Positions 33,731 through 46,069 of a DNA stretch of 64,000 nt are shown piece after piece. Source of the DNA: Podocnemis expansa (lineage: Eukaryota > Chordata > Testudines > Podocnemididae); NCBI GenBank assembly GCA_007922195.1, contig ML682005.1, positions 34,628,639-34,692,638 on the forward strand, written 5' to 3'. Each line of letters starts with the position of its first letter. Positions within the stretch are counted from its first letter, which is position 1. The notes beneath the pieces were generated by a model. That model was not told the origin of the DNA, searched no databases, and worked only from the letters and a program-made list of their open reading frames with translations. Position numbers and translations under genes: made by a program.

Positions 33731-35081
33731 ACAGAGACAGCCTTGTTAGTCTATTTCAGCAAAACAAACAAGGGGTCCCAATGGCACTTTTGAAGACTAA
33801 CGAATTTATTTATCACACAAGCTTCCTTGGGTATAATCCCACTTCATCACTATTCCAACCTCACCATCAAGCTCACCCTGATGTGCTTCCTTGACACTAC
33901 AGAACAAGTAAGTGACGTCCACAGAAACACCACCCCATACCAGAAACCTCCCAAGAGCTATAACTAACTACATGTCTACAGCTTTCATCTGGGACACACC
34001 ACACAATCCATTATTTACAGCCAAACTCTAAGGTACAACCATATTTCCTTCAACCCCTCAGACAGAGACGGACACCTTCAAAATCTCTATCAAGCATTCT
34101 TAAAACTAGAATACCCACCTGGGAAAGTGGGGGAAAAAAAAGTGATAGAGTCAAACAGGTACCTAGAAGTCATCTACTACAGGACAGCCCCAAAAAGAAC
34201 AACAGAATGACCCTAGTCACCACCTACAGTCCAGATGTAAAACCTCTTCAGTACATCACCAAGGATCTATAAGCTATCATGGAAGATAATCAATTACTCT
34301 CTCAAGTCATGGAAGGTAGGGCAGTCCTTGCTTACAGATAGCCCCAAACCTTAAGCAAATACTCACCAGCAACTACATACCGTGCAGCAGAAACTTTAAG
34401 TTAGGTACGTACCCTTGCAACAAACCTCGCTGCCAGCTCTGCCCACATATCCGTTAAAGTGACACCATCATAGGACCTAACCAAATCAGCCACTCCATCA
34501 GTGGCTCATTCATCTGCACATCTACCAAAGTGACATGACATGTTCCAAAAATGCCCCCCTGCCTTATACACAGTTCAGTTTAGTCAATCTCTGCACAAAA
34601 GAATAAATGGACAAAAATCAGACATCATGAATTGTCACATTCAAAATCCAATAGGGGAACATTTCAATGTCCCTGGACATTCTGTGAAGAGATATGAAAG
34701 TAAATCCTTCAGCAACCCCCCCTCCCCCCCAAAAATAGATTTCAATATGAAACTGAAGAGCTGGAATTCATTTGCAAACTTGACACCATCACCTTGGGTC
34801 TGAATATCAACACAGATTTACTCGTTACAAGAGGTTATTTGCCCTCTTATCAGTCTTACCTTTGCATCTGTTGCTCTTTAAATGCCACATTCACACTATT
34901 TGAATAAAAACAACTTGTTTTCCTGAAATAGACCATCTTGTGACTCACCCTTCTCTGCATGTATTTATAGATCTAACCTGTTGCAGTTTCTATTTCATGC
35001 ATCTGATAAAGTAGGGTTATACTCACATGTTCATACAATAAATACACGTTTTAGTCTTCAAAAGTGTTACAGGACTCCTTG
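33731..35081 (+). mobile_element. Penelope-like retroelement, truncated body with inverted terminal repeats
   Basis: The head (CCTTGTTAGTCTATTTCAGC, then GGCACTTTTGAAGACTAACG to about 33846) and the tail (about 34998-35081, ending GTCTTCAAAAGTGTTACAGG ACTCC) are inverted copies of each other. Such inverted terminal repeats are known in Penelope-like elements. Between them, read across frames, are decayed reverse transcriptase C-terminal sequence, a cysteine-rich segment and the GIY-YIG-type endonuclease. Most of the reverse transcriptase N-terminal part is absent. A MITE abuts the right end. Confidence 0.82.
33870..34810 (+). pseudogene. Penelope ORF remnant (RT tail and GIY-YIG endonuclease)
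   Basis: Several frames must be combined. YSQTLRYNHISFNPSDRDGH and QNLYQAFLKLEYPP (about 34015-34125) match the end of the Penelope reverse transcriptase. PNLKQILTSNYIP (about 34345-34383) and LGTYPCNKPRCQLCPHIR (about 34401-34454) give the cysteine cluster ahead of the endonuclease. TIIGPNQISHSISGSFICTS (about 34463-34522) follows. PALYTVQFSQSLHKRINGQ and NPIGEHFNVPGHSV (34540-34700) correspond to the GIY-YIG core and downstream region; the usual LYIGQT is now LYTVQF. ELEFICKLDTITLGLNINTD (about 34757-34816) is the C-terminal end. Frameshifts and stops make it inactive. Confidence 0.82.
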
Positions 35082-35447
35082 GGTACGTCCACATTTCTTT
35101 TATTTCAAAAGAACACTGGTTATTTCAAAATAAAAAAGATTAGGTCCACATGACATTTTCTTATTTCGAAATGATGGGCTCTGTCATTTTGAAATAAGAA
35201 CCGTCATTTCGAAACAGCTTAAAACCCAATTCACTTCAACATGGCTGTTATTTCAAAATAAGGCTGTTTGGACATGTAGTTTTGAAACATATCCAAACGG
35301 CCTTATTTCGAAATAACCATTTCAAAATAACAGCTGTTTTGATAGCAGGCTTTCCCTTCGTTCGAATTAACATTTTCTTAATTCAAATTAACTTATTTTG
35401 AAATAAGGACTTTATTTTGAAATAACAATGTATGTGTGGACATAGCC
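35082..35447. mobile_element. MITE, TTATTTCGAAATAA-type (copy A1), 366 bp
   Basis: The ends are GGTACGTCCACAT and the complement of GGCTATGTCCACAC. The tetramer CTTG flanks both sides (35078-35081 and 35448-35451). The interior is an array of TTATTTCRAAATAA palindromes. The target lies exactly at the outer end of the Penelope element (GGACTCCTTG). It is almost the same length as copy A3 (365 bp). Confidence 0.85.
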
Positions 35448-35451
35448 CTTG

Positions 35452-36675
35452 TTCCTAAACAAAATCCTAATTTCCTGTCTCAGGTGCAGAAGCTGGGAGC
35501 AGCTGCTCTCCCCTGCAAACCTCAGATTCCATGCTTAATTTGTACTGCAGTTAAGAACTTCAGAACTAGGAGATCTGGCATGATCAGTCTTCTTGCACAA
35601 AACCTGGAGACAGTGGGCAGGGACAGCATTATCTCTCCCCAACCCCCAAATGGCACCATTGTTCATGATCAAAGGATTCCAGACAGTATGCAGGTGAAGG
35701 TGGCTACTGCATTTCATTTCAATTAATATACTTCAGAGTGGTATGTGGAGCTCTGAAGGCTCCAACTCATGCCTGCTCAACCCACAAATCAGTCCCCCTT
35801 GTGGCAATTCTAACAGCAGGTTTTAAAACATGTACATATGGAATAGCTATGGAGTGAATACAACAGAGTATCTAAAAAAAAGGCAATCACCCACACAACT
35901 TATAAATCAATGTTTTGTTTATTCACTAGATCTTGGATACGAGTTTATTCTAAAAGGTTTCCCGCAATGTGTTATTTCCTGACTCTAATTTTCCTTCTGT
36001 TTTTTCCTGTGGAAAAAAAATATACAAACAACATAAGTGGTCCATAACTTGAGCTAAGCTGTCAGCTGTACTGTAAAAGAGGGTTGAAACAGACATTTCA
36101 AGAACTGCAGTATTATCAGCAGCTTTTTTCAGTAAGTATGGTGACAGACAACTATTTACTGCTTTTCATCTTAGAAGTGGTTATATAACTTGGTTTAAAG
36201 GAACATTTTCCCATTTTCTTTCTTTCATGTTTTACTTTCAGAGTGACAAAACTTTTATTGTCAGTTGAACTTTTTTTTTATTTCAGTGGTCATTGGATCT
36301 TCTCCCTCACCTGGATAAGATGGAAGGCATCCTCCACAGTATATTCCTCAACACTATAGATAGTCTGATCTGACTTTGCATCTCTTCGTTAAAGGAGTCA
36401 CGTATATGTCTGAGTGGCATAGTTAGAAGGGGCACAGACTCTTTTTAACCCTTAACAAGGCTGCTTCACACTCCTGTATTTCAGCATTTCGCTGCTATTA
36501 GATGGAATCTAATTAGAGAGAGAGAGACCAAACTGGGAATGTATTTACTAATCACTAGGCCAATATGAAAGCAAGTGCACAATGCATAATTGCAAAACAA
36601 TGAATAACTGGCTAGTTAGTGATTCTCCTGGAAAGGCTTTGATGGTGATGGTGGAGAGTTAAACCAGGCCACAAG
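35452..36675. other. Unassigned sequence
   Basis: No gene was recognised. The frame at 35436-35726 (96 codons) starts inside the MITE end and has no family resemblance. A (AG)n run lies at about 36515-36528. Confidence 0.5.
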
Positions 36676-37090
36676 CTGAATGACTCAACAAGATGCAGTT
36701 GTGAAAAAGGCAAGTAGTCTGGAATGCATTATCATTCCAAGTACATTAAGTAGGAGTATCATACAGAAGACACAGGACATAATTGTTTTGTTCTACTTGG
36801 CACTCACATGGCCTCAGCTTGAGTAGTACGTCCATTTTTGAAGTGCCGCACTTCAAGAAAGATATGGATGAACAGGAAAGAGTTCCTAGGAGAGTAACAA
36901 AGATTTAGAAAAACCTTTTTTATGAGGAAATGTTTAAAAAATTGAGCATAGTTAGAATTGAGAAAAGACTAAGGGAAGACATATTAACTGCCTTCAAGTT
37001 TGTTCTGTCTTCTTATCATAGAAAAAGAGATTAATTATTCACATCATCATTAAAGGTAAGCCAAGAGGGAAGGGAATTTTAAAATAGCTC
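36676..37090 (+). mobile_element. CR1 fragment (RT C-terminal region)
   Basis: Bases such as AATGACTCAACAAGATGCAG (near 36680), CCTCAGCTTGAGTAGTACGT (near 36813) and GCACTTCAAGAAAGATATGG (near 36849) align with the CR1 segment encoding MSQQCAL, RPHLEYC and CKKD. Decay is strong and no frame is open. Neither end shows a boundary sequence. Confidence 0.65.
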
Positions 37091-37133
37091 CCTCCTCCCT
37101 GTGCATGTATGCAGTCCCTTCTCCAAACAGGCA

Positions 37134-37440
37134 AGCTGTGTCTACACTGGCAAGTTAGTTTGAATTAAGGAGGCATTATTCAAACTAAGCCTGTCTACTC
37201 TAGCCTTTCATTAGTTTGAACTAAGGAACTCCTTAGCTTTAACTAATGAACACTTAGTTCGAACTAGTAACTACTGCTGGTTAGTTCAAACTAAGCACTT
37301 AGTTCGATTCTTAGTTCGAACTAAGTACAGTGGAGACTAGGACGAACCCTTAGTTCAAACTTAATTAGCATGAACTAGCCTTGAACTTACTAGTTCAAAC
37401 TAACAAATTCAAACTACCTTTTCCTTATGTAGACGTAGTC
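37134..37440. mobile_element. MITE, TAGTTCAAACTA-type (copy B3)
   Basis: The left end AGCTGTGTCTACACTGGC and the complement of the right end GACTACGTCTACATAAGG match the shared terminus. The body repeats TTAGTTCGAACTAA-type palindromes, several perfect. It sits about 45 bp after the CR1 fragment. No convincing target duplication is visible. Confidence 0.8.
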
Positions 37441-39159
37441 ACACATGGCAGAAATAAAAAAAATACTAGTTGCACTGTTGAGCACCAAAATGCAGGCAAT
37501 TTTTTCTGAGGAAACCTCTAGCCATAAGCAAGTCATTTAGAGAAACTATATCCCCAGCGCCTTAAGCCTAAACATCTCTCTACTGTAGGAAATGCTATCT
37601 AATTACACTGGTAAATAAGCAGCACTCTCAAATTGAATTACTTGTGACAGTAACATGTGATGACATCCAGTGATTTTTTTCCCTTTGGGTTTATTACTAT
37701 TTCAAGTACAGTTAGATCTGCACAAGAAGCCACTGCTATTATAGAACTTCCTGTCTTCAGACTGCCCAAAAGGATGTGTGCTCAGGCTTTATACTCCCCC
37801 CTTCCTCTCTTGGGTGCAGCGAGGATTAGTTATTGAGAAATTGTGAAGCTTTAAACTATTCTGGGTTTTGGTAGTAAACCACAATACCCTTGGTGCACTC
37901 AGAATCATGGTAATGGAAAAGTGGCTTAAAAGTGCTTTCTCCTGGTCTGCCCCATCTGTGTCAATCAAAAGATCAGTATGTATGCTAATACACAATATTA
38001 GTTTGATCAGATCCCTGGAAATAGTAATCCAAGGCTCCTTGCGATGTCTGCAGGTAGTAGATTAGTACTAGAGATTAGCTAACAAGTCTGGTTCAAGCAC
38101 TCTTAATTAGAACAAAATAGAGCAAATCCCCTGAGGAGGAAAAATCTTCAGAAAGATGTTCATGGTTCACTGGAAAGTATGTTCATAGGTAATTGTAGTC
38201 CACATATGAAGTTACTCTGCAGTATCATAAGCAGCATGACAGTTTCCTGTGTCTACTTTTCCTTTGTACGGATTCAGATGATGTTGCTTGCTCTGAACTA
38301 ATTTCACCTTTAATGTAAACAAAAACCTGATGTTGCCTTATTTTATATTCCAGTCCTTAGCCTGTTGTTTCCCCTCCACCCATTTTGTTCCTAGTAGTTT
38401 CTTTGATTTCCTTGACTTTTGCCAAGTGAGCCATTTATCCTATCCTAAATATCATTTCAACATTTTCTTCAGGAAGTTCTGTGTCTTCCACTTTTCTTTC
38501 TAGTAACATTTGTATGACAGATGGTACAAATGACCAGTGTATAGCAAGTTATTGGACTAATGTGAAATGATACTGCTGACTTCTTGGTATTTCATCAGCT
38601 GGCAACAAAGAATGGTTAGTGAGTCACTAATTCTGAAAATAAAAATTGTTGTGCCCAGATTTCTGAGCTAAGAATCTGCAAAATGAATTATTTCCTCACA
38701 CCTCCTCCTTTAAAAGAATTTGTTATATTCATCCCCCCAAAAGAACTCTAAATAAGAACATATATACACACACATGCTGAGCCATATCACATCTCTCATT
38801 CCAGGGTAACACCTGTCTTTTTGCTGTTTCCACTGCTACTGTTTGTCTTTATTTCTCATATATGAGTTCACTCTTGCTTATGTAGTACAGATACTAGTAA
38901 TCAATTACACTCCACAGGCTAAACAATTCCTTTGTCTCCTGCTTTTTCAGGCCTCAGACAACTTACCTCCATCCTGGGATTCCTCTTCAAACTTTCTTCT
39001 CTCTGACTCTTTCACACTCATTCTTATGGGGTGGGGACTGCTTCAGGCCTTCTTTCATCCCTAGTCTCATCAGTTACTAAGAAAGAGACCCTGTTTGTTA
39101 TCCAACTAGTCCTTCCCACCTGTAGCAACATTTGTTCTTGGGAGCCTTACGTGGTTTGG
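37441..39159. other. Unassigned sequence
   Basis: No gene or repeat was recognised apart from short AC/AT runs near 38760-38775. Confidence 0.5.
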
Positions 39160-39262
39160 TTTGGTGAGGTTTTGTGGCTTGCATTGTGCAGGTGGTCGGA
39201 CTAGATGATCATATTGGTCCCTTGTAACCTTAGGGAGTCGATGAGCCTATGAGGCCCACAGT
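39160..39262 (+). mobile_element. CR1-type 3' end fragment
   Basis: GTGCAGGTGGTCGGACTAGA, then TGATCATATTGGTCCCTTG and GAGCCTATGAG, is the 3' terminal signature of a CR1/L3-type LINE. It is about 100 bp long, so strongly 5'-truncated. Confidence 0.7.
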
Positions 39263-40222
39263 ATGTCATGCATGTACTAGGAGTGCTGATCTCTGCTAGC
39301 TCTTGAAGCATCCGTATACTCTTCGAGGCTGTTCATTTGTGATTGCCATTCTCAGCACAGAAGTGATACAACACTAATCAGTGGTACCAGCAAAGATAAT
39401 AACTTGCTCCTGAAACTGAGCTAATGAACCTAAGAGCCCAAGACTTAGACAAACCACTACTTCTGTGATTTTTTCCTGTTTTCAATATTTTCCAAAGGCT
39501 GAGCTCTTCTAGTGATCTACGGCAATCATAGCTGGAGCCAGGAACCAGCTGAAGTACCAAGTAGTCCCAAGACTATTAAAATTCATTCAAAAAGCTGTGA
39601 CAGATTGAACTATGCTAAGTGTGAACTTTGCAGATTCTTTCTGCATAACATCCATGGCTTTCCTGAATCTAAGTTCTCTTTATCTTAATTGCTGCTCCAT
39701 CCCTTTTCTTTGACCTTGAAAAAGGCAGTCTTGCCTCATTCTTACCCATTTGGAATGCTGCTGCAAAGATATTTTCTACTCCTCTTGTTGCATCCTTCCA
39801 CCAAACCTCATTTTCTGTCTCAACAAACTCAAGCTACTTGTCTTTATTTTGAGCCCTTCATGGCTTCTCCTTACCCTACCTGTCATTTTAATTTGCTGTT
39901 GAGATGTAGACTCCCACTCGTAATCACTGCATAATGGCAGCCTCCATTGACAGACATGAGTGGTACTGCTCATTATTTCCTTTACTCCTCCATCAGTCTG
40001 TCTATCCATCTACTGTCTCTGGTCTTATACTTATGTTGTTGTAAGCTTTCTGGAGTAGGAGCTTTGTGTTCCATGTTCATATAGCATTTAGCACAGTGGG
40101 TTCCTTGTCCATGACTAATGATCCTAAGTGTTACAGTAATAAAAATAATAAAGTTAATAATGAGCTGGTAATTTCCCCCCCCCCAAAAAAAAAAGTGTAC
40201 TTTATCTCAGTTGCATATATTG
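39263..40222. other. Unassigned sequence
   Basis: No gene was recognised. A C10A11-type homopolymer junction lies at about 40175-40195, just before the hAT element. Confidence 0.5.
40215..40222. repeat. Target-site duplication, left (second hAT)
   Basis: ATATATTG is repeated exactly at 42580-42587. Confidence 0.9.
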
Positions 40223-42579
40223 CAGGGGTGGCCAAACTTATGGAACTCAAGAGCTGCACAAGTCAATTATTAAACCTTTGAGAGCCACACTGAGGATTAT
40301 AACCCCATATTTTTATAGGCTCCAAAATTACTAAGCTTAAAATTCGTTGCACACTTAAATTTTATCATAATAGGGCAAATACTGATCTACTAGTGCAGAT
40401 TCTAATAATTATTTAAGATTACCATGAAACTAGGCTTATACAGTAAAAATTTTTACTGTTGACAGATGTAGAACACTACAGGCGTGTGGCAAGTTTATTT
40501 CTTAAAATCTGGGCAGTAACTTGTCAATGCAGCAGATAAAAGCTCTCTGAGATGCTGATCTCTAAGTATTGCACAATGTTTTGAATTTCATTGTGGAATA
40601 TGATACTTCACAGCAGTAAGTTGTGCCAAAAATTGAAAGTAATCTACGTTCAGTTTTATACTTTTCTCCCTTGTATATTCATTTCTTAGCACTCCACATC
40701 ATGCTTAAGACTTTTAAAACATGATTTTATTTTAATGAGTAAATTGCATTAGGGCCCATGAGAAAATCTAAACATGCTATGGCTTCTCTGACCATGTCAC
40801 ACTTCTCTCCCTCACCCCCTGTTGCTGCTTCCCTGCCATCTCTTACCACACTGCTCCTTCTGTGCTCTCCCTGACCATGCCGCATTTCTGCCTCCCACCT
40901 CATCCTGGCACCTACCATGCACTGCTTCCCTGCCAATATTTCTGCCAGTTAACTTGGTCACTAAAATAACTCATGGACAGTGAAGACAAAAGGTCTGAGG
41001 ACTCTCACAATTAATTTTAAAAATGAGAGTAATAGTAAGGGAAAACACTGCCCTCATCTTAATCTTGTGAAGAGATGCACAGAGGGACACCTTTTCAACT
41101 GCTCAGAATCAAAACAGATCCATGAGAATTTAGGGGGGGACTGAAAGTGCAAGATCAGAGCCTGCTTCAGTAAGTGCTTTGGAGTCCATGCACAGAAGAT
41201 ACCGTGGAAAAAATCCCATTGAGTTTATTCAGTTTGGGGTCAGGCCCTGTATAGATTCTAAATATCATTATTTGATTTTTATAATACAAAGTAAAATCTT
41301 TATCTGTGAGAGATTTTTCCCAGAAAGTTTACAACACAATTTTGCATCCTCAGCCCTTCACAACAATTATTCTTGTCTAATGGGCTCAGATACCCATTGA
41401 GTCATTCATGAAGACTGCACTGAAATATAGATTTTGACTATACAACAAAAAAAGCATTAATACATGTTAAATTGTATTTAATCAGTAGAAGTATAGCGCA
41501 GCTATTGAACTTTGCAGTGAATGTAAATTATCTTGGCAATTGACTTAGTTATATTAATTAAAATTTTCTTGTAAAATAAATGTACTAGCAGTTCCTTCTG
41601 CAAACAGGTGACATACTGATGTCTCAGACACACTTGTTCAATGGACTTAAGGAATTTTTTTTTCCTAACGCCAGTTCTCAGTAGTAGTGGTCTATCCTAA
41701 GTCTAAATCATTTTGCATGCTGAAAATGAACCATGATCCATAATAAGCACTTGTAACATTCTTTAAATAGAGGGTTTGTTTTAAATCACCTTTTGACAGT
41801 GGTCAGTGGTTTTGGATGTAACATTTGTGTCAATTTTCAGTCATTTCTGATTATTCTTATTTAATTCTCAAAACAGAAATACAAGAGAAATAAGTTTGCA
41901 TTGTATTATAATATCTGGAAATGCCAGGTGATTTCTGAAAAAGATAATTAATATACAATTGCTTTTCAGGTTTAAATTGCTAATTATCCTCACTTATCTG
42001 TAGTTCATTGTAGACTTGTTCTTGATCAATTTCTGTTGCCAGTTATAAAAATATTGACCCAGAAAACAATATCAAAAAAGAAAAGTATTTAAAAAATCAT
42101 GCACTGATGTCATTAAAGACTATCATTATGCACACAGACAAGGAGGGTAGAATTAATAGTGTGGGTAAACTGGAGAATCTTGCAGAACCTTGCTCTGAGG
42201 GCTTCTCTTTCCACCTAACCGATGACTTGCTTCTCCCTGCTGGCTCTCACAGGGCTGCCCCGGCCCTCCCGGGTCTCACCACTCTGGTCAAGCTGCTTAT
42301 CCCCTGCAAGCTCTCCGAGGCTGCTATTCCCCTCCCTGCTCTTGACAGGTTGCTTTTCCCTGCCGGCTTGCACAGCTCTGCCCCTCCCCTGGCTGTGACC
42401 TCTCACAGCCCCGCTCCTCCGCTGCCGGCTCTCACCTGCTGCCCCCACCTCTCTGCTGTCACCGACCCCTGCACATTTCTCGCCCCTGACTCCCACCCTT
42501 CCCCCCTCCGATCTCCCAGGAGCCGCAATTTCTTTAAAGAGCCGCATGCAGCTCGTGAGCCGCAGTTTGGCCACGTCTG
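40223..42579. mobile_element. hAT-type DNA transposon, 2357 bp
   Basis: The left end CAGGGGTGGCCAAACTTATG and the complement of the right end CAGACGTGGCCAAACTGCGG match over their first 16 bases with two differences. Exact 8-base duplications ATATATTG flank it. GAGCTGCA and GAGCCGCA motifs near the ends are subterminal repeats. Two C-rich pieces (40778-40945 and 42187-42535) look like one degenerate tandem block split by about 1.2 kb of AT-rich DNA, so a further insertion is likely. No transposase was recognised; the open frames at 42107-42667 on both strands come from C-rich composition. Confidence 0.9.
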
Positions 42580-42587
42580 ATATATTG
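42580..42587. repeat. Target-site duplication, right (second hAT)
   Basis: Second copy of ATATATTG, directly after the hAT right end. Confidence 0.9.
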
Positions 42588-42694
42588 TATGATGATATAA
42601 AATGGCCTAAGCAGCTTATTGTAATACATTGAAAGTAAACCCAGTGTCTTGTGCACCTGGATAACATCAGGAAAGATCAACAGGACAATACAAT

Positions 42695-43163
42695 TGCTAT
42701 GTCCACACAAGGCTTTTATTTCAAAACAACGACCGTTGTTTCGAAATAAAAGTTGTCGTGTCCAAACGACGTTTCTTTATTTCAAAATGATGGGACCCTG
42801 TCATTTTGAAACAATGTCCATCATTTTGGAACAATAAAACCTCGCCTGAAAACTAAATAGCCATTGTTTCGAAATAATGGTTATTTCGAAACAACACTTT
42901 TGCCCTTCTCCTTCCCAGGATGCCTTCCTTTTTTTATATATTGGGTGGTGGCATGGCCCAGCAAGGGGGCCATGTTGCTACGCCACCCATGCTGCCCCTC
43001 TCCTGAAGTGAAATAGCAAGTCTTGTGTCTGGACATGCTATTTCTCTTTGAGGTTTTCCCTTATTTCAATTTAATATTTGCTTATTTTGATTTAAGTTAT
43101 TTCAAAATAACAATTTTATTTCAAAATAACTCATTTGGAAATAAGTTTGTGTGTGAACATAGC
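42695..43163. mobile_element. MITE, TTATTTCGAAATAA-type (copy A2), with unique core
   Basis: The left end TGCTATGTCCACACAAGG and the complement of the right end GGCTATGTTCACACAC are the shared terminus. CAAT flanks both sides (42691-42694 and 43164-43167). Palindromic arrays at both ends surround a core (about 42905-43050) containing GGCATGGCCCAGCAAGGG. That core is the inverse of the core of copy A4 (CATGGCCCCCTAGCAGGGCC near 53727), so these two form a longer subfamily. Confidence 0.82.
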
Positions 43164-43167
43164 CAAT

Positions 43168-46069
43168 ATTTATACTTAAGTCTGAAGATCTAAATTTATC
43201 AAATTATTACTGTGTAAGAGGCACACTGAATACAGAAAGTCAAATTCACCTGTGCTGGGGATGGCTTTTTGCAAACTTCATCAAACTACCATCTACCTCA
43301 TTCCATGTCCTGTGGATTCATCCTGCAAGGAGGACAGGCAGCATTTAAAATGCCATGCTTATTACAGAGTCCACTCCACTAGTGTGGGCAACTCTAGGTT
43401 GCACGGGAAACTCCATATTAGCCAGACTGTTGGAGGTTGTGAGATTCTGTGCAAAGAGATTTCTGCAACATAGCAAAGCAAGAATTTATTTCTCTTCTAT
43501 TTTCAAGACAGACTAACTCTAAAATGCCTGTAGATGGCTGTTTTGCTGTAAGGCATGACTTACTAAACAATGTACCTTGTCTTTGTCTCTTAGAGAAAAT
43601 AAACTGCAGAACTATAAAATAAATAGATAAAATAAATAAAAGATGGCCCATATACCCTAGTAGGAAAAATTGGTAAATCTCAAAAACATGAAAATATTTT
43701 CCTCAATCATTGCTTTGAACATTTAATAGCTGAATAATCTTAAAACTGTAGTAGGCAATGCAAAAAAAAATTGTTCCAGGAAACAAATTAAACAATATAG
43801 CTACTACATATAAGAAAAGAGAGGAAAACCCATACATCTATGATGCTTATGTTCATGTATTTGCTTTCCGCTATGTCTGAGCTTAACCTTAGGTAGCCCA
43901 AGAAAAGATATTTTCTACAGATTGATTACTGTGATTTTACTAGATTATTCACATTGTGTCATTTATTAACACAAGAGTTTAACTGTTTTTCAGAACAACA
44001 ACATTTAATAAGCAATAAATTCTCAAGTCATGATATATCTATATATATATATTAATAGCAACTGAACAGGAAAAGAGAATGTGACTGGAGCAGTTGGTTA
44101 TATATATTGTTTACCTGATCGATATCATAATTGATATATTATGTATCATTACATTTGTTCTATGCAAGCTGCAGAGAAAGATGGTGTATGAAATAACAGG
44201 GGAAAGCTGCCTTTGTAATAAGAAAGTAACAGATACCATATTGGCACAATAAAGAATGCCTCTATTATTTTCTGCATTTGATATGGGGTCAGACTGGGAT
44301 TAAACGGCCAGTTTTTCACCAGACTGCTCATTTTGTATCACATCATTCCCCATCGTCTCACCTCTGCCAGCAATGACCATTTTGACTGTTCACGTCAACA
44401 AGTGACTTCCTGGTCCGATTCATGCAGCCTCTTATGAACAGATCATTCTCTTTGAACTGAGGCCGGTACTATACCTCTTCAAATTCCTCTATAGTGCATA
44501 CATGTCTGGAGAAATATCAGAACCTGAAGGGACAGAGCTTATTAGAGGATTAATCACAGATTTTATGGTCCTCCCTTCTCTCACTCCCCCAATACATGTG
44601 TATTTCCAAACAGCTATTTTATATGCCAATAGATTGTGATTGCTATTGCTGACGTCCCTACTGACTCATCTGGTTCAACTGCTATTCACAACTAGCATAG
44701 TCCAAGAAAAATCTGTATGCTATAATGATAATGAGTCATAGATTGAGTCCAGCAACCGAATGGCTAATAAGGGAAGCTCATTCTTGTGTCTGGCCAGCAG
44801 TCAGCAGAAAGCAAGATCAGGGGTAATACTGCCAACTTGGACTAAGTAGCTTCACCAATCTGACTCTGCCCCACCATGTTTCAACCCAGTAAAAACAACA
44901 AAACTGCAATAAAGTAATTATAACCAAAGGAAAATCTGTCACTGCTCCTCATGCTGGTTATACCCAGGACTTCTAGTTCTGTTACTGTTGTTCATCTTAA
45001 GTGAGGGTGAGCAAATTGAACAAAAGAATTTGACACTAGCCTCAGTGCACATTTTGTCTGGTGGAATTTTTAGAAATTTGTCTGCATTTCTCTGGGCTAC
45101 ATTTATTTAAATTCCTTTTCAGTCAAGCCACAAAAGAGATTGTTTGAGAGAGTACTGCTGAAGGTAATAGATTTTGTTTTGCTAACAAATTGTCTAACTG
45201 TAAGAGCACCTGAAGTCAGAACACAGGGAATTGTTACTTGGTGCCCCACTGAAAATGCTAAAGGCTTCTCTGGCAAAAGATGCATTAAGTAAAACAAGAA
45301 CTTTTGGTATAGTGGCCTGTACAATCAGTTGATCAGATTAAGCCCCCATATAATTAGTAGGGCTGCATCAAATATGAATTCCAATAAGGATTTGGCTGAG
45401 TTTTGGTCCAGATTCTGTTAAATTCCAATAAGTATTCTCCTTACTATAAATTCAAAGCAGGAGTAGCTGGGAGATGATATTGCTCAATTTTTGTTGCTCC
45501 TGCATCATGGTCAACATCTTCTCTGTTCCTCCTCATAGCCAGTCCTGGGGCAAGAGGAAGAAAAGCTAAGGACCTGGCCCTTTCTATTCCCTCATAGTGG
45601 CAACAGTAACTTCTTCCTTCCTGGTTATGGTCAAGTAATGCCTTTTCTTCTTGTCATTTGTTTCCCATTCATTTCCTCAATACAGGATCCCACTATATCT
45701 CAGAAATGAACTCAGGGACCTTGAAAACTGCAAGCTGAAGCTATACTTAGAGCTTTCAGAGACGCAATGTGTCAGTGGTTACTCCTGCCATCACTATTTT
45801 AAAACTAAAATCAGTATAATTATACTTTAATTAAAGTTTAATTTGATTGGGGATTCTATACCAAAATTTCCCTACCGCTTTTGCTGATTGAGCATCTTTG
45901 CTATAATTTTCTGAGATAGTGTCTGTTTGGGAAAGAAGTGCATGTCTGTTGTGGCTATTGATCCTCTAGTTTTAGATATCTTAAATATTTAGACAAGCAG
46001 TCACACCTTGAGATGATGCTTCTAAAAACATTTACCATATTTAACTGAATAAAAATGATCATGTGATGG
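43168..46069. other. Unassigned AT-rich sequence
   Basis: No gene or transposon was identified in 2.9 kb. A (TA)n run lies at about 44038-44052. Short frames such as 43252-43473 and 45103-45324 have no recognisable domain. Confidence 0.5.

Noticed and set aside
42107..42667. Frames of 157 and 150 codons on opposite strands
   Set aside because: They coincide with the C-rich tandem part of the second hAT element and extend past its right end.
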